A DNA stretch of 64,000 nucleotides from an uncultured Bacteroidales bacterium. Lineage in GTDB: Bacteria; Bacteroidota; Bacteroidia; Bacteroidales; Paludibacteraceae. Both the position numbers and the translations under genes were made by a program. Below are positions 26,216-35,542 of this stretch, one piece after another (the stretch's first letter is position 1; each line of letters opens with the position of its first letter). The stretch is from positions 1 through 64,000 of the forward strand of contig ONGK01000012.1 in the NCBI GenBank assembly GCA_900317345.1. The letters run 5' to 3'. A model generated the notes under the pieces. The model saw only the letters and a list, made by a program, of their open reading frames with translations, ran no database searches and was not told the DNA's origin.

Positions 26216-26992
26216 ATGGACACATCATCGGCAAAAGAACGCAGAGCACTCATCCTGCAACTATTGGAACAAAAAGAAGAAGTGCGTGTTGATGAGATCA
26301 GCCAGACGACGGGCATTTCGGAAGTGACCATCCGCAAGGATTTAACCATTCTTCAGAATCGCCATTTGCTGCTGCGGACTCGCGGCGGCGCGATGCGCAA
26401 ACCCGTTGAGAATCCCAATGAGGACACAACCATTTCGAAGAAACGGATGTTCAATTTCAAGGAGAAAGAGCGCATTGGGGAAGAGGCCGCAAAGATGATT
26501 AAGGAAGGCGATTTTATCATGCTTGACTCGGGCACGACTACGATGGAAGTGGCGCGTCACTTAGGTAAATTCCAGCATCTGCGCATCATCACCAATGCCA
26601 TGAATATCGCTACCGAGTTGATGAATTACAGACGTTTCGATGTAGTTCTGTTAGGCGGGAACGTGCGCATGAACAGCCATTCGATGGTCGGTCCGTTAGC
26701 GCTATCGGTTCTGCGCAATTTCAGCCGCTACAAGTTGTTTCTCGGTGTTGATTCGTTCTCATTTGAGAACGGAGTTTCCACGCCGAACCTCGAAGAGGCT
26801 CTTCTCAACCAAATCATGATTCAACAGGCAGACAAAGTTATCGCTGTGTTTGATTCCTCCAAATTCAACAAGCGCAGTTTCGTTCATGTGGCCGATGCAA
26901 AAGAACTGGATTGCATCATTACGGACAGCGCCCTTCCGAGCGGCATGACCTCCAAACTGCAGAAAGCAGGCATAGAGGTTCGCATCGTATAA
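26216..26992 (+). CDS. DeoR/GlpR-family transcriptional regulator
   Basis: Start chosen at 26216 (MDTSSAKERR), because the longer frame from 26027 runs through the promoter. The N-terminal winged helix-turn-helix reads RRALILQLLEQKEEVRVDEISQT then SEVTIRKDLTILQNRHLLLRTRGGAM, typical DeoR. The C-terminal sugar-phosphate sensor domain has MLDSGTTTMEVARHL, ITNAMNIATEL, LGGNVRMNSHSMVGPLA, FLGVDSFSFENGVSTPN and VFDSSKFNKRSF. 258 residues. It binds a phosphorylated sugar in known relatives. Divergent from the amidohydrolase-GH36-SusCD operon, so it is the likely repressor of that operon, an inference from position. Confidence 0.88.
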   Translation: MDTSSAKERRALILQLLEQKEEVRVDEISQTTGISEVTIRKDLTILQNRHLLLRTRGGAMRKPVENPNEDTTISKKRMFNFKEKERIGEEAAKMIKEGDFIMLDSGTTTMEVARHLGKFQHLRIITNAMNIATELMNYRRFDVVLLGGNVRMNSHSMVGPLALSVLRNFSRYKLFLGVDSFSFENGVSTPNLEEALLNQIMIQQADKVIAVFDSSKFNKRSFVHVADAKELDCIITDSALPSGMTSKLQKAGIEVRIV

Positions 26993-27027
26993 GGTTAACG
27001 GTTAATGGTTAACGGTTAACGGTTAAT
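26993..27027. repeat. Heptanucleotide tandem repeat, five copies
   Basis: GGTTAAY is repeated five times in register (last base C, T, C, C, T), starting at the first base after the stop of the DeoR gene. Confidence 0.95.
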
Positions 27028-27049
27028 GGTGAAAAAAATGCTCAAAAAC

Positions 27050-27080
27050 TTGCATATATGCAAATTTTTTAGTACTTTTG
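27050..27080 (+). promoter_or_regulatory. Promoter of the CCA-adding-type gene with 14-bp palindrome
   Basis: TTG (27050-27052), a 20-nt spacer, then TACTTTTG (27073-27080). The palindrome TTGCATATATGCAA covers the -33 element and the first part of the spacer. Confidence 0.8.
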
Positions 27081-27099
27081 CACCCGCAAAAGTTTGGAA

Positions 27100-28548
27100 A
27101 TGATACTGACAGACCCTAAAATAGGGAATCCAGTGCTCCGAATGGTGGGTGAAACAGCCGACCAGTTAGGCTTGGAGTGCTATGTTGTCGGCGGCTGGGT
27201 GCGCGATTTATTTCTGCATCGGCCATCGAATGACATCGATGTGGTAGTGGTCGGCTCGGGTATTTCGTTAGCAGAGGCTGTGGCGAAGAAATTGGGCAAG
27301 GGAGCTCATTTGTCAGTATTCAAGACCTACGGCACGGCACAAGTAAAGAAACGGGACATTGAACTGGAGTTCGTCGGCGCGCGGCGGGAGAGTTATCAGC
27401 ACGACAGCCGCAACCCGATTGTGGAAGACGGTACGCTGCAGGAAGACCAGGAGCGGCGTGACTTCACCATCAATGCGATGGCGATATGCCTCAATAAAGA
27501 CCGATACGGCGAACTACTCGACCCGTTCGACGGCATCGGAGATATGGAACGCTGCATCATCCGCACTCCGCTTGACCCCGACATTACGTTCAGCGACGAC
27601 CCGCTGCGTATGATGCGCGCTATCCGTTTCGCTACGCAGTTGGGCTTTAACCTGGACGGCGAGACCTTCGACGCCATCGCGCGCAACGCGAGCAGAATAG
27701 AAATAATCACGCGTGAGCGCATAGCCGATGAGTTGAACAAAATCATGCTGAGCCGTCGTCCTTCAGAAGGCTGGTTGCTGCTGGACAAGACCGGTCTGCT
27801 GCCGCTTATCTTCCCCGAATTGGCGGCTCTGAAAGGCGTGGAAGTGAAAGACGGCCGCGGGCACAAGGATGTGTTCTACCACACGCTGCAGGTGCTGGAT
27901 AATATAGCAGCATCCACGAGCGAACGGATGAATGAGTCAACGGATGAGCGCAAGGACAAAGTCCTATGGCTGCGTTGGGCGGCGCTGCTGCATGACATCG
28001 GCAAACCCCGGAGCAAAGCGTGGGATGCACAGGCGGGTTGGACATTCCGCAACCACAACTATATCGGCGCCAAGATGGTTCCAAAAATCTTTGCGAAACT
28101 CAAACTGCCGCTCAACGAGAAGATGGAGTACGTGAAGAAGATGGTGGACCTGCATATGCGTCCTATTAACCTGATAGAAGACACGGTGACCGACAGCGCA
28201 GTAAGGCGTTTGCTATTCGAGGCAGGTGATGACATAGAAGACCTGATGCTGCTCTGTGACGCCGATATCACCAGCCGCAACGAGGAGAAAAAAGCCCGAT
28301 TCCATCGGAACTACCAGCTCGTTCGGCAGAAGATGGTGGAGTTGGAAGAACGCGACAGGATACGCAATTTCCAACCTCCGGTGAAAGGCGACGAGATTAT
28401 GGAGATACTGCATCTCGAGCCGTGCTCGACAGTTGGCGAACTGAAAGCCGCCATCAAAGATGCCATACTCGACGGTATCATACCGAATGAATATGAGGCC
28501 GCACGGGCGTACCTGATGGAAATGGCCAAAGAGAGAGGACTTTGCTGA
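27100..28548 (+). CDS. cca: CCA tRNA nucleotidyltransferase-type protein with HD domain
   Basis: Adds or repairs the CCA tail of tRNA (class II nucleotidyltransferase). The head has YVVGGWVRDLFLHRPSNDIDVVVVG with the catalytic D-x-D, then VGARRESY, RRDFTINAMA and LDPFDGIGDM, the family order. DDPLRMMRAIRFATQLGF is the neck. A C-terminal HD domain has LLHDIGKP and a His-containing HNYIGAKM. ATG at 27100 preferred over the TTG six bases earlier, as the promoter -7 box ends at 27080. The loop before the HD motif (SERMNESTDERKD) is encoded by a short repeat near 27920-27950. About half of the tRNAs would need this enzyme, since tRNA-Asn here lacks CCA. Confidence 0.9.
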   Translation: MILTDPKIGNPVLRMVGETADQLGLECYVVGGWVRDLFLHRPSNDIDVVVVGSGISLAEAVAKKLGKGAHLSVFKTYGTAQVKKRDIELEFVGARRESYQHDSRNPIVEDGTLQEDQERRDFTINAMAICLNKDRYGELLDPFDGIGDMERCIIRTPLDPDITFSDDPLRMMRAIRFATQLGFNLDGETFDAIARNASRIEIITRERIADELNKIMLSRRPSEGWLLLDKTGLLPLIFPELAALKGVEVKDGRGHKDVFYHTLQVLDNIAASTSERMNESTDERKDKVLWLRWAALLHDIGKPRSKAWDAQAGWTFRNHNYIGAKMVPKIFAKLKLPLNEKMEYVKKMVDLHMRPINLIEDTVTDSAVRRLLFEAGDDIEDLMLLCDADITSRNEEKKARFHRNYQLVRQKMVELEERDRIRNFQPPVKGDEIMEILHLEPCSTVGELKAAIKDAILDGIIPNEYEAARAYLMEMAKERGLC

Positions 28549-28587
28549 ACACAGCAGAGCTAATCAATGAAGAATAACAGATAAACG

Positions 28588-30501
28588 ATGATAGACGAAG
28601 AACAACATGTAGCAGCCGTGGATTACGGCGACGAGAACATTATTCACCTTGACGACATGGAGCATATCCGCCGCCGTCCGGGTATGTATATCGGCAAGTT
28701 GGGTGACGGCAGCCACTCGGACGACGGTATTTATGTGCTCATCAAAGAGAGTATCGACAACTCGATTGACGAATTCCGCATGGGCGAAGGCAAGGTGATT
28801 GAGGTGGACGTGACAGACGGTCGGGTACGTGTTCGCGACTACGGGCGCGGTATTCCTTTAGGCAAATTAGTGGAAGTGGTGAGCGTGCTGAACACCGGCG
28901 GCAAATACGACAGTAAAGCATTCAAGAAATCCGTCGGTCTGAACGGAGTGGGAACGAAAGCGGTGAATGCGCTGTCAAGTTTCTTTGCCGTGGAGTCGTA
29001 CCGCGAGGGTAAGATGCGCCGTGCAGAATTCGCGCAAGGCAAGCTGACCAAAGACAGCGGCATTCTGGACTACAAGGGTCCGGAGAAACGCGGCACTATC
29101 ATTGAGTTTGTGCCGGATGACAGCAAGGGATTATTTGAGAACTATCATTTCCGCGATGACTACATCGAGGAACTGCTGCGTAACTACGCCTACCTGAATA
29201 CCGGCCTGACGCTGGTGTATAACGGCAAGCGGTTCGTCTCCCGCAACGGTCTGCTGGACCTGCTGACAGAGAACATGACGGTCAGTCCTCTCTACCCTAT
29301 TATCCACCTCAAAGGCGAAGACATCGAGATAGCGCTGACGCATACCGACCAGAACGGCGATGAGTATTTCTCGTTTGTCAACGGCCAGCACACTATCCAA
29401 GGCGGTACACACCAAGCCGCATTCCGCGAGGCTATCGGACGCACTATCAAGGAATTCTTCAACAAGAACCAAGAGCTGGCGGACATCCGCAACGGCGTTG
29501 TGGGAGCGATTGCTATCAATGTAGAGGAGCCGGTTTTTGAGAGCCAAACGAAAGTGAAGTTAGGCTCCAAAGACATGAGTCCGACAGGGGGCGTGAGCGT
29601 CAACAAATTCGTAAACGACTTCGTCAAGCAGCAACTGGACAACTATCTGCACAAGACACCGCAGACCGTGGAGATCATGCTGCAGAAGATTCAAGACAGC
29701 GAGAAAGAGCGCAAGGCGATAGCCGGAGTGACCAAAGCAGCGCGTGAGCGAGCGAAGAAGAATCTGGTTAACAATCCCAAGTTGCGCGACTGCCAGATAC
29801 ATTTGAACGACCCAAAGCCCGTGAAGAGCGCCAAAGATGCAGACGACGACCTGCGTCTGGAGAGCTGTATTTTCATCACCGAGGGTTTGTCCGCATCGGG
29901 CAGCATCACCAAGAGCCGCGACGTACGGACTCAGGCTGTGTTTTCGCTGCGCGGTAAGCCGCTGAACTGCTACGGACTGAGTAAATCTGTGGTGTATGAG
30001 AACGAGGAGTTCAACTGCCTGCAGTCGGCGCTGAATATCGAAGACGGTTTGGATGAGTTGCGCTACAACAAAGTGATTATTGCTACCGATGCCGATGTGG
30101 ACGGTATGCACATCCGTCTGCTGATGCTGACCTTCTTCCTCCAGTTCTTCCCAGACCTGGTCAAGAAAGGGCACGTCTATATCCTCCAGACACCGCTTTT
30201 CCGCGTGAAGGACAAGAGCCAGACGATATACTGCTATTCAGAAGAAGAGCGCCTCAAGGCCATCGGCAAAATCAAGACACCGGAAATTACGCGATTCAAA
30301 GGTCTGGGTGAGATATCGCCTGACGAGTTCAAGGGCTTCATCGGTGCCGGTATCCGTTTGGACCAAGTGACGCTGCGTAAGGATGACAACGTGAAGGAGC
30401 TATTAGCTTACTATATGGGTAAGAACACGACCGAGCGCCAACAGTTCATCATTGACAACCTGGTTATTGAAGAAGACCGCGTCGATGAATTCGAGGATTG
30501 A
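28588..30501 (+). CDS. parE: DNA topoisomerase IV subunit B (ParE)
   Basis: The ATPase subunit of the decatenating type IIA topoisomerase. GHKL ATPase motifs are [37 protein letters not shown] and [17 protein letters not shown]. The transducer domain has the K-loop (AFREAI), and the TOPRIM domain has [11 protein letters not shown], where Leu stands in the usual EGDSA, and [14 protein letters not shown]. 637 residues, right for Bacteroidota ParE. No parC partner is in the window. It follows cca by 39 bases. Confidence 0.9.
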   Translation: MIDEEQHVAAVDYGDENIIHLDDMEHIRRRPGMYIGKLGDGSHSDDGIYVLIKESIDNSIDEFRMGEGKVIEVDVTDGRVRVRDYGRGIPLGKLVEVVSVLNTGGKYDSKAFKKSVGLNGVGTKAVNALSSFFAVESYREGKMRRAEFAQGKLTKDSGILDYKGPEKRGTIIEFVPDDSKGLFENYHFRDDYIEELLRNYAYLNTGLTLVYNGKRFVSRNGLLDLLTENMTVSPLYPIIHLKGEDIEIALTHTDQNGDEYFSFVNGQHTIQGGTHQAAFREAIGRTIKEFFNKNQELADIRNGVVGAIAINVEEPVFESQTKVKLGSKDMSPTGGVSVNKFVNDFVKQQLDNYLHKTPQTVEIMLQKIQDSEKERKAIAGVTKAARERAKKNLVNNPKLRDCQIHLNDPKPVKSAKDADDDLRLESCIFITEGLSASGSITKSRDVRTQAVFSLRGKPLNCYGLSKSVVYENEEFNCLQSALNIEDGLDELRYNKVIIATDADVDGMHIRLLMLTFFLQFFPDLVKKGHVYILQTPLFRVKDKSQTIYCYSEEERLKAIGKIKTPEITRFKGLGEISPDEFKGFIGAGIRLDQVTLRKDDNVKELLAYYMGKNTTERQQFIIDNLVIEEDRVDEFED

Positions 30502-30521
30502 TAATTTATGATTGATGAATT

Positions 30522-30701
30522 ATGAAAGCTCTTCTTGCATTTATCATAATGGCGGCGTTGATAGTGGCTCTGATTGAAATTAACGAGCGCATCAAAGCGA
30601 AGAAACCAAAAGAGGACTGCACGCGCGAAACGAAAGAAACAGCGGCTTGCCAGGAGTGCGGTCTATTGGATATTTGCACCAAAGAAGACAAGCAGAAATA
30701 G
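30522..30701 (+). CDS. Small single-span membrane protein with Cys-rich tail
   Basis: 59 codons, read directly: residues 2-20 (KALLAFIIMAALIVALIEI) form one membrane helix. A basic stretch follows, then four Cys in the tail (CTRETKETAACQECGLLDIC). Starts 20 bases after parE, with coding character continuing and a clean TAG. CxxC followed by a third Cys suggests metal or disulfide. Similar Cys-tailed mini-proteins occur in Bacteroidales, function unknown to me. Real but short, so confidence is moderate. Confidence 0.65.
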   Translation: MKALLAFIIMAALIVALIEINERIKAKKPKEDCTRETKETAACQECGLLDICTKEDKQK

Positions 30702-30750
30702 CTATTTGGACCAAGAAAAACATTTTTTTGCATAAAAAATAGCATAATTA

Positions 30751-30782
30751 TTTGCATATATGCAATTTTTGTTGTATCTTTG
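30751..30782 (+). promoter_or_regulatory. Promoter of the OmpA/TPR lipoprotein with 14-bp palindrome
   Basis: TTTG (30751-30754), a 20-nt spacer, then TATCTTTG (30775-30782). TTGCATATATGCAA again overlaps the -33 element. A 60-base leader precedes the ATG. Confidence 0.8.
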
Positions 30783-30845
30783 CAGCGAATTATGCAATTA
30801 TGCATAAATAGCAATAGGTAAACAAACATAAACAAATTAATTTAT

Positions 30846-32537
30846 ATGTCTATGAAGAAAGGTTTATTTCTTAGCCTCATCGCAGCAGTAGCGATGTTGG
30901 CATCGTGCAACAAGACGTTGCCCAACCCTGAGCAAATCAGTGTTAATCCGAGTCCGCTGGAAGTAAAGGGCGGTAAGGTGAACGCAGACATCACGGGTAC
31001 TTTCCCTGAGAAGAAATTCGCAAAGAAAGGCGTACTCGTTGTTACTCCGGTTCTCAAATATGAGGGCCAGGAAGTTCTGGGCGAGCCTGTTACCTACGTA
31101 GGTGAGAAGGCCAAAGAGAACGGCAAGACCGTTAACTACAAAAACGGCGGCAAGTACAGCCAGAGCTGCTCGTTCGACTATGTACCTGCAATGCGCAAGT
31201 CCGAGCTCTATCTCCGCTTCGAGGCGAACATCGGCAAGAAGGTGATTGAGATTCCTGACCTTAAGATTGCTGACGGTGTGGTTGCTACCGCTGAGTTGGC
31301 AAGCGCAAAGGACAACAAGACCGCTTCTACTCCTGACAAATTCCAGCGCATCATCCAAGAGATGACAGAGGCTGACATCCAGTTCCTTATCCAGAGCGCA
31401 GAAATCCGCTCGAAGGAGACCAAGAAAGATGAGATGAAGGCCCTGCAGGCTGCTATCAAGGACGCAAAAGAGGCAGAGCGCAAAGAGATTAACAAGATTG
31501 AAGTAGCCGGTTATGCTTCTCCTGATGGTGGCATGAACCTGAACGAGAAACTCGCTCAGAACCGTCAGAAAGCTGCTGCCAAATTCCTTCAGAAAGACCT
31601 GAAGAAGAACAAAGTGGCTAACGGCATCGAGTCGAACATCACCGCTGAGGACTGGGAAGGCTTCCAGAAAGCTATGGAGAACAGCAACATCCAAGACAAG
31701 GACCTCGTTCTGCGTGTGCTCTCGATGTACAGCGATCCTGAAGAGCGTGAGGCTCAAATCAAGAACCTGAGCTCCGTTTACGGCAGCATCAAGGAAGACA
31801 TCCTTCCGGCTCTGCGCCGCAGCCGTCTCATCCTGACGACCGACCTTATCGGCAAGAGCGACGAGGAGATCAAGAAACTGGCCAAGGAAGACCCGTCACA
31901 GTTGAGCGTTGAGGAGTTGCTGTATGCAGCTACCCTGACCGACGACAAGGCAGAGAAGATGGATATCTATACCAAGGCTGCTAATATCTACAATGACTAC
32001 CGCGCATGGAACGGTCTCGGCCAGCTCTACTTCGAGGATGGCAACATCGCAGAGGCTCGTCGTTGCTACAGCAAGGCTCTGGAGATTCAACCGAACGATC
32101 CGGACGTGAACTACAACGCAGGTATCGCAGCTATGGCTGACGGTGATCTGACCAAGGCAGAGGAATACCTCGGCAAGGCAGCCGGCACAAAGGCTAACCT
32201 GAGCGCAGCTCTCGGTACCCTCTATACCCAGAAGGGTGACTATGCTGCAGCCAAGAAGGCTTACGGCAACACTCCGACCAACAACGCTGCTGTTCAGCAG
32301 ATTCTGAATGAGGACTATGCCGGTGCATCGAAGACTCTGGACGCTGTGAAAGAGCCGAATGCAACTACCGCATACCTCAAGGCTATCGTTGGTGCCCGCA
32401 CGAACGACAAGGCTGCGGTATATGCTAACCTCAAGAGCGCTATCGCTCAGGACGCCAGCATGAAGGCTCGCGCTGCTGAGGATATCGAGTTTGCGAAGTT
32501 TGCAGAGGACGCTGAATTCCAAGCAATCGTTAAATAA
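30846..32537 (+). CDS. OmpA-like domain and TPR lipoprotein
   Basis: Lipobox MLASC (Cys21). An N-terminal beta region to about residue 130 precedes an OmpA-like segment around IEVAGYASPDGGMNLNEKLAQNRQKAAAKFL. A C-terminal TPR region contains NDYRAWNGLGQLYFEDGNIAEARRCYSKALEIQPNDPDVNYN and continues to the end. It probably sits in the outer membrane facing peptidoglycan. Codon use is strongly biased (Arg nearly all CGC/CGT, Lys mostly AAG), unlike its neighbours, which suggests high expression. 563 residues. The next gene starts on its stop codon (TAATG). Confidence 0.8.
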   Translation: MSMKKGLFLSLIAAVAMLASCNKTLPNPEQISVNPSPLEVKGGKVNADITGTFPEKKFAKKGVLVVTPVLKYEGQEVLGEPVTYVGEKAKENGKTVNYKNGGKYSQSCSFDYVPAMRKSELYLRFEANIGKKVIEIPDLKIADGVVATAELASAKDNKTASTPDKFQRIIQEMTEADIQFLIQSAEIRSKETKKDEMKALQAAIKDAKEAERKEINKIEVAGYASPDGGMNLNEKLAQNRQKAAAKFLQKDLKKNKVANGIESNITAEDWEGFQKAMENSNIQDKDLVLRVLSMYSDPEEREAQIKNLSSVYGSIKEDILPALRRSRLILTTDLIGKSDEEIKKLAKEDPSQLSVEELLYAATLTDDKAEKMDIYTKAANIYNDYRAWNGLGQLYFEDGNIAEARRCYSKALEIQPNDPDVNYNAGIAAMADGDLTKAEEYLGKAAGTKANLSAALGTLYTQKGDYAAAKKAYGNTPTNNAAVQQILNEDYAGASKTLDAVKEPNATTAYLKAIVGARTNDKAAVYANLKSAIAQDASMKARAAEDIEFAKFAEDAEFQAIVK

Positions 32538-32773
32538 TGTCAGTACTTTTCCCTAAAGTACAAAAACCCCGTGAGTGGGACTATCGCCCCATTTACTTTG
32601 ACAAGGAAAAGGAGGCGCGCAAGGACAAAAAACTTGCGCGTCTTCGTCGCGGGGCTTTCCGAGAAGAGCACGAGAAGAACATGACCCAGTTGCGCAAGAA
32701 GAGAGAGTCAAAACTTGTGCTATGGATTGTTCTGCTCGGTTTGCTCATTTTCGGCGTATATATATTATTATAA
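32537..32773 (+). CDS. Small basic membrane protein
   Basis: 78 residues. An N-terminal FPKVQKPREWDYRPIYFD motif is followed by a very basic stretch (residues 24-60, Lys/Arg-rich) and one C-terminal helix (LVLWIVLLGLLIFGVYILL). I know this type as an uncharacterised Bacteroidota protein often found before mutL. It overlaps the previous stop by one base and precedes mutL by 10 bases, so the three genes are probably cotranscribed. Confidence 0.75.
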   Translation: MSVLFPKVQKPREWDYRPIYFDKEKEARKDKKLARLRRGAFREEHEKNMTQLRKKRESKLVLWIVLLGLLIFGVYILL

Positions 32774-32783
32774 GGTGTAAGCT

Positions 32784-34574
32784 GTGGACATCATTCATCT
32801 GTTACCGGACAGCGTGGCCAACCAGATAGCGGCAGGCGAAGTGATTCAACGCCCTGCATCATGCCTCAAAGAGTTGGTGGAGAATAGTCTGGATGCGGGT
32901 GCCACCCGTATTCAGGTCATTGTTCGTGATGCCGGTCGCACGCTGCTACAGGTGATAGATGACGGCATCGGCATGAGCGAAATGGACGCACGTCTGGCTT
33001 TCGAACGCCATGCCACGAGTAAGATTCGCGAAGCACAAGACCTATTCTCTCTCCGCACAATGGGTTTCCGCGGCGAAGCCCTTGCCTCCATATGCGCTGT
33101 AGCACAAGTGGAGATGACCACACGGCGTGCGGAAGATGAGACAGGAACTCTCATAGAGATTCACGGTTCAGACGTCATCCGTCAGGAACCCTGCAGTTGC
33201 CCTGTTGGCACAAATATCAAGGTCAGCAACCTCTTTTTCAATGTGCCGGTACGGCGTAAGTTCCTCAAGACCGACCAGACTGAGTTACGCAACCTGCTGA
33301 CCGAGTTCTACCATATCGTACTCGTCTATCCCAAGGTGTCCTTCACCTTTGTACACAATGACGAGATTCTGCTTGAACTGCCTATCGGTACAGAAAAACA
33401 GCGCATCGAGGCTGTTTTCGGCAACCCTAAGCGCAATGTATACACCTCCGCATTCGTTGATATCAACACCCAAACGGAGTTAGTGTCCGTACGCGGTTTC
33501 GTGATTAAGCCTGAAAATGCCACAAAGAAGGCTGAGCAATATTTCTTTGTTAACGGCCGCTACATGCGTCATCCATACTTTCTCAAGGCCGTTCAAACCG
33601 CCTATTCGGGTATGCTGACGGCGGACTATCAGCCATCATTCTTCATATATTTCGACATCAATCCCGAAGCGATAGATGTAAACATACACCCGACGAAGAC
33701 TGAGATTAAGTTCGCTGACGAGCAAGCTATCTTCCAAATACTGATGGCGTCCGTACGCGAGGCTCTCGGCAAGTTCACCCTTGCGCCCACCATTGATTTC
33801 GACACACGTGGGAGTATTGACATTCCCGTCATGCCTGAGCAACCTGTTTCGAAGCCGACCATACACGTAGACACCACATACAATCCATTCCACACTCGCG
33901 GCGCTATCTATCCCGACAAGCCGACAAAAGGCTGGGAGACGCTGTATGACGGCATACTGGAAGAACGCCCGCAAAGCGAGATTACCGATGATCTTCTGCG
34001 GCCTGCCGATGTGGAGAGTTGTACATTATGGCAGTACGGCGGCAAGTATATCCTCCTGCCGAGCGCTAATGGTTTGGTGATGATACACCAGCACCGCGCT
34101 CACGCAGCCGTCTTGTTCGCGCAATTCGCCGAGCAACTGGCGAATACACAAGGCGCTATGCAGCAACTCCTTTTCCCGGAAGTGCTGACGCTGTCGCAGG
34201 AAGATATGGTGCTGATAGCGCAACTGCTGCCAGACCTAAAAGCCATCGGCTTTGATTTGGAACAATTGAGTCCAGACAGCTATTCGATTAACGGCATACC
34301 TGCTCAACTGGCCAACCAATCCGCTATACCTGTGCTACAGCAAATCCTGCAGCAAGTACAAGAACGGGGCGCGGACACGCAGAGGGAATGGCGCGAACAG
34401 ATAGCACTCTCCCTTGCTGAAACGACCGCCATCCCATCCGGAAAAAGCCTGACGGAACCGGAGATGCGCGATATAGTGATACGACTTGTGCAACTATCCA
34501 ACTACCGCCGTACAGCAGACGGCAAGACCATCGTATCGCTGCTTACGGATGAAGAAATCAACAAACGATTCTAA
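32784..34574 (+). CDS. mutL: DNA mismatch repair protein MutL
   Basis: Links MutS recognition to strand removal. The GHKL ATPase shows LLPDSVANQIAAGEVIQRPAS, ELVENSLDAGA (30-40), DDGIGM and MGFRGEALASI. PTKTEIKF ends the N-terminal domain. A GTG start at 32784 gives the canonical MDIIHLLP N-terminus. In the C-terminal dimer domain the place of the endonuclease motif DQHAx2Ex4E reads HQHRAHAAVLF from His435, so the metal-binding Asp and both Glu are absent. 596 residues. Function as an endonuclease is therefore doubtful. Confidence 0.92.
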   Translation: MDIIHLLPDSVANQIAAGEVIQRPASCLKELVENSLDAGATRIQVIVRDAGRTLLQVIDDGIGMSEMDARLAFERHATSKIREAQDLFSLRTMGFRGEALASICAVAQVEMTTRRAEDETGTLIEIHGSDVIRQEPCSCPVGTNIKVSNLFFNVPVRRKFLKTDQTELRNLLTEFYHIVLVYPKVSFTFVHNDEILLELPIGTEKQRIEAVFGNPKRNVYTSAFVDINTQTELVSVRGFVIKPENATKKAEQYFFVNGRYMRHPYFLKAVQTAYSGMLTADYQPSFFIYFDINPEAIDVNIHPTKTEIKFADEQAIFQILMASVREALGKFTLAPTIDFDTRGSIDIPVMPEQPVSKPTIHVDTTYNPFHTRGAIYPDKPTKGWETLYDGILEERPQSEITDDLLRPADVESCTLWQYGGKYILLPSANGLVMIHQHRAHAAVLFAQFAEQLANTQGAMQQLLFPEVLTLSQEDMVLIAQLLPDLKAIGFDLEQLSPDSYSINGIPAQLANQSAIPVLQQILQQVQERGADTQREWREQIALSLAETTAIPSGKSLTEPEMRDIVIRLVQLSNYRRTADGKTIVSLLTDEEINKRF

Positions 34575-34590
34575 ACCCAACTAACGAACC

Positions 34591-35415
34591 ATGAGACATA
34601 TCCATTACGTATTATTTATCACTTTTTTCCTTGCCGCCTGTACACCGCAAGACCATTTGACCATTTTGCATACCAACGACACCCATTCCCAGGTGGAGCC
34701 AAACGGGAATGACCAGGGCGGCTATGCCCGTCGAATGGGACTGATTGCAGCGGAACGCAAAGCAGACAAGAACCTGCTACTGGTCGATGCCGGGGATTTT
34801 TGTCAAGGCACGCCATATTTCAATTTCTATCACGGCCGTGTAGAAATAGACGCAATGAACAAGATGCACTACGATGCTGTCACTCTTGGCAACCATGAGT
34901 TTGACAACGGTTTGGACACACTCGCCGCAGTGCTAAAAACAGCTCAGTTCCCTATTGTATGCGCCAATTATGACTTCACAGGCACCGCAATGGAAAATAT
35001 CACACACGCCTATACGATTATCCGAAAGGGCGGTCTTAAAATTGGCGTGTTCGGCTTGGGTTGCGACCCGAAAGGCCTGATAGCAGACAAGAATTTCCTG
35101 CCGGCAAAATATATCGACCCACTGCCTGTTGCCCAAGCGATGGCAGATACACTTCATGCGCAGGGATGCGACGTTGTGGTATGCCTCAGTCATCTCGGTA
35201 CATATGGCAAATCGGACGAAGATATGTGCGATGCAACACTTGCCAAGAAGACCCGTGGCATTGATGTATTTGTGGGCGGTCATACTCACAAATTATACGA
35301 TAATTTGCGTGTAGCAAATTTGGACGGAGATTCGGTTCCATTATGCCAAATGGGCAAAAGTGGCATCTATTTAGGCAAAATAATGTTAAGTTTGAGTGAC
35401 AAAAACGAAAAATAA
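34591..35415 (+). CDS. Metallophosphatase-domain lipoprotein (5'-nucleotidase/UshA N-terminal type)
   Basis: Lipobox LAAC (Cys17). Metal-site motifs of calcineurin-like 5'-nucleotidases follow in order: ILHTNDTHSQ, LVDAGDFCQG, TLGNHEFDNG, LSHLG and VGGHTHK. 274 residues, i.e. only the catalytic domain; the C-terminal substrate-binding domain of UshA is missing. In many Bacteroidales the two domains are separate genes, but no such partner is nearby here. 16 bases after mutL. Confidence 0.85.
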   Translation: MRHIHYVLFITFFLAACTPQDHLTILHTNDTHSQVEPNGNDQGGYARRMGLIAAERKADKNLLLVDAGDFCQGTPYFNFYHGRVEIDAMNKMHYDAVTLGNHEFDNGLDTLAAVLKTAQFPIVCANYDFTGTAMENITHAYTIIRKGGLKIGVFGLGCDPKGLIADKNFLPAKYIDPLPVAQAMADTLHAQGCDVVVCLSHLGTYGKSDEDMCDATLAKKTRGIDVFVGGHTHKLYDNLRVANLDGDSVPLCQMGKSGIYLGKIMLSLSDKNEK

Positions 35416-35425
35416 GACAAAAAAA

Positions 35426-35457
35426 TTTGCGTATATCAGAAAAAAACAGTAATTTTG
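35426..35457 (+). promoter_or_regulatory. Promoter of acpP
   Basis: TTTG (35426-35429), a 20-nt spacer ending in CAG, then TAATTTTG (35450-35457). The leader to the acpP ATG is about 80 bases. Confidence 0.8.
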
Positions 35458-35542
35458 CACCGATTTTGCAGAATAGGCGTACATTGTTACATACGATTAT
35501 TCATAAAAAACACATAGATATTAACTAAAAGCATTTAGTATT

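Noticed and set aside
30864..31757. 297-codon frame on the minus strand
   Set aside because: Antisense to the strongly codon-biased OmpA/TPR lipoprotein; long shadow frames are expected in such genes.
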